Part shown: positions 6,617 through 7,265 of the stretch, piece by piece
Numbering within the stretch: position 1 is the stretch's first letter
How the letters are laid out: each line of letters begins with the position of its first letter
Assembly (NCBI GenBank): GCA_031283795.1
Contig: JAITBB010000008.1
Coordinates: 1 to 7,265 of the forward strand
Reading direction: 5' to 3'
DNA: 7,265 nt
From: Rickettsiales bacterium
GTDB lineage: Bacteria; Pseudomonadota; Alphaproteobacteria; Rickettsiales; UBA1997
Program-made: the position numbers and the translations under genes
The notes under the pieces: model-generated
The model's database searches: none
The model's input: the letters and a program-made list of their open reading frames with translations, nothing else
What the model was told of the DNA's origin: nothing

Positions 6617-6886
6617 ACAGTCAAAACGACCGCTGCCAGGATACAGAGAAGTTTTTTAAATATCAACAACAACATCGAGCAAAGGTCGGCCTCTATCTGT
6701 TACTTTCCACCACCACACCACTAATTGGCCTGGGACCAGACTAGGAAATTCTATTTTTTCCTTTTCCAGAGGTTCTCTCTAGGTTTAAAAATCCACTTAC
6801 ATCGTTCTCAGCTTTTCGAGAGGTTGTGGGACCTAGATAAAAACACCCTATAGTCTTTCCTTACACACTAGGTCTATTCCCGAATT
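6617..6886. other. Non-coding stretch between tRNA-Asn and the MORN-repeat gene
   Basis: No credible gene is visible in these 270 bases. They contain the candidate tRNA promoter, T-rich tracts near 6752-6757, and three of four nearby copies of the hexamer CTAGGT (6779-6784 and 6868-6873 on plus, 6831-6836 as ACCTAG). These could pair as TCTAGGT with ACCTAGA (6778-6784/6831-6837) or GACCTAG with CTAGGTC (6830-6836/6868-6874). Neither alternative is followed by a U-run in the direction of the MORN gene, so no intrinsic terminator is called. Confidence 0.5.
6638..6666 (-). promoter_or_regulatory. Candidate promoter for tRNA-Asn
   Basis: On the minus strand TTGATA (6666-6661, 5 of 6 to the -35) is followed by a 17-base spacer and TATCCT (6643-6638, 4 of 6 to the -10). 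Transcription would start roughly 14 bases before the mature tRNA 5' end at 6616. Spacing is ideal but the -10 is weak; assigned by eye. Confidence 0.4.
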
Positions 6887-7265
6887 CTACCGGTTACTAT
6901 TAAATATCATTGTATCTTTTTCCTCTGTCTCTACGACATTCCCATGTCTGCTAATCTCCTCTGTGGCCTGTGCGAGGCCTAGGTATTTGCGAACGCGTCT
7001 GAGTCTAGCCGTATTCCGGAGAAGTCTCCTAGCTTTTTTAAAAAGTCTTCTGACAGAGTTGCCAACAAGCCCCCTCAAGTCTCTAGCGCGTATAGCAGCG
7101 GTCACCCAACTAGCTTTGGAGCGTAGAGTTTCACTACCATTTATAAACTCACCTTCATAGGAGTATTGACGAGACCATCCTAGACGGGTAATTTTCCCCT
7201 TCCCATTTTTCCTACCATTTATGCAGGGACCTTCGTACAGGTAGTTGCTATCTGGTAATTGTACA
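6887..7265 (-). CDS. MORN-repeat protein, C-terminal part (start beyond the right edge)
   Basis: On the minus strand a frame is open from the right edge (first full codon 7264-7262) to TAG at 6889-6887, giving 125 C-terminal residues. Residues 1-47 fit the MORN pattern YxGxxxNGxxxGxG. The tail of one repeat (LPDSNYL) leads into YEGPCINGRKNGKGKI and then, after RLGWSRQYS, YEGEFINGSE. After the repeats comes a strongly basic, probably helical segment (about 55-96) rich in Arg/Lys and Leu, including RRLFKKARRLLRNTARLRR, and then an acidic/polar end (VVETEEKDTMIF). An internal ATG at 7105 would give a 72-residue product lacking the repeats. The continuous MORN coding upstream shows that this is not the true start. 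MORN repeats in eukaryotes often bind lipids or act as membrane-linked scaffolds; in bacteria they occur in uncharacterised proteins, some in host-associated species. Function here is unknown. Arginine codons include more CGN than in nifJ (about 8 of 18), a small sample that may hint at different ancestry. Confidence 0.8.
   Translation of the reverse strand, partial: VQLPDSNYLYEGPCINGRKNGKGKITRLGWSRQYSYEGEFINGSETLRSKASWVTAAIRARDLRGLVGNSVRRLFKKARRLLRNTARLRRVRKYLGLAQATEEISRHGNVVETEEKDTMIFNSNR

Noticed and set aside
6607..6675. Minus-strand 22-codon frame encoding a hydrophobic, signal-like peptide (MLLLIFKKLLCILAAVVLTV...)
   Set aside because: It has no Shine-Dalgarno, its stop lies inside the tRNA-Asn gene, and it covers the putative tRNA promoter. 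AT-rich promoter DNA readily yields such hydrophobic frames by chance.

Overview
This window looks like chromosomal DNA from a bacterium, with GC content in the mid-40s by eye. Codon use is strongly skewed to AGA/AGG for arginine and ATA for isoleucine. The gene set combines a fused folate enzyme (FolK-FolP), a NifJ-type pyruvate:ferredoxin oxidoreductase (PFOR), a cell-wall amidase of the Gram-negative AmiA/B/C kind, a tRNA-Asn with encoded CCA, and the end of a MORN-repeat protein. PFOR points to anaerobic or micro-oxic pyruvate metabolism. The fused folate gene, the MORN protein and the codon bias would suit a host-associated or intracellular lineage, but this is inference and no taxon can be assigned from the sequence alone.

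Layout, left to right. (1) Bases 1-126 are the 3' end of a plus-strand gene encoding a very acidic C-terminal tail. (2) 156-1415, minus strand: folK-folP fusion, converging on the first gene. (3) 1416-1615: divergent intergenic region, with a strong Shine-Dalgarno (SD) for folKP on one side and a plausible sigma70-like promoter for nifJ on the other. (4) 1616-5134, plus strand: complete nifJ, the dominant gene. (5) 5135-5392: intergenic, with a hairpin just after nifJ, then an unexpectedly GC-rich, pairing-rich segment that may be a structured RNA, then a promoter and SD for the next gene. (6) 5393-6511, plus strand: exported N-acetylmuramoyl-L-alanine amidase with a GTG start. (7) 6542-6616, minus strand: tRNA-Asn(GTT). 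(8) 6617-6886: non-coding, with a candidate tRNA promoter and repeated CTAGGT hexamers. (9) 6887 to the right edge, minus strand: C-terminal part of a MORN-repeat protein with a very basic tail; its start is beyond the window.

The genes do not form one pathway or operon: orientations alternate and each gene appears to be transcribed on its own. No CRISPR array, insertion sequence, integrase, toxin-antitoxin pair or recognisable defence system is visible. The items most worth a second look are the GC-rich structured spacer after nifJ, the MORN-repeat protein, and the departures from family consensus in the folate enzyme, the amidase and the PFOR ferredoxin domain.
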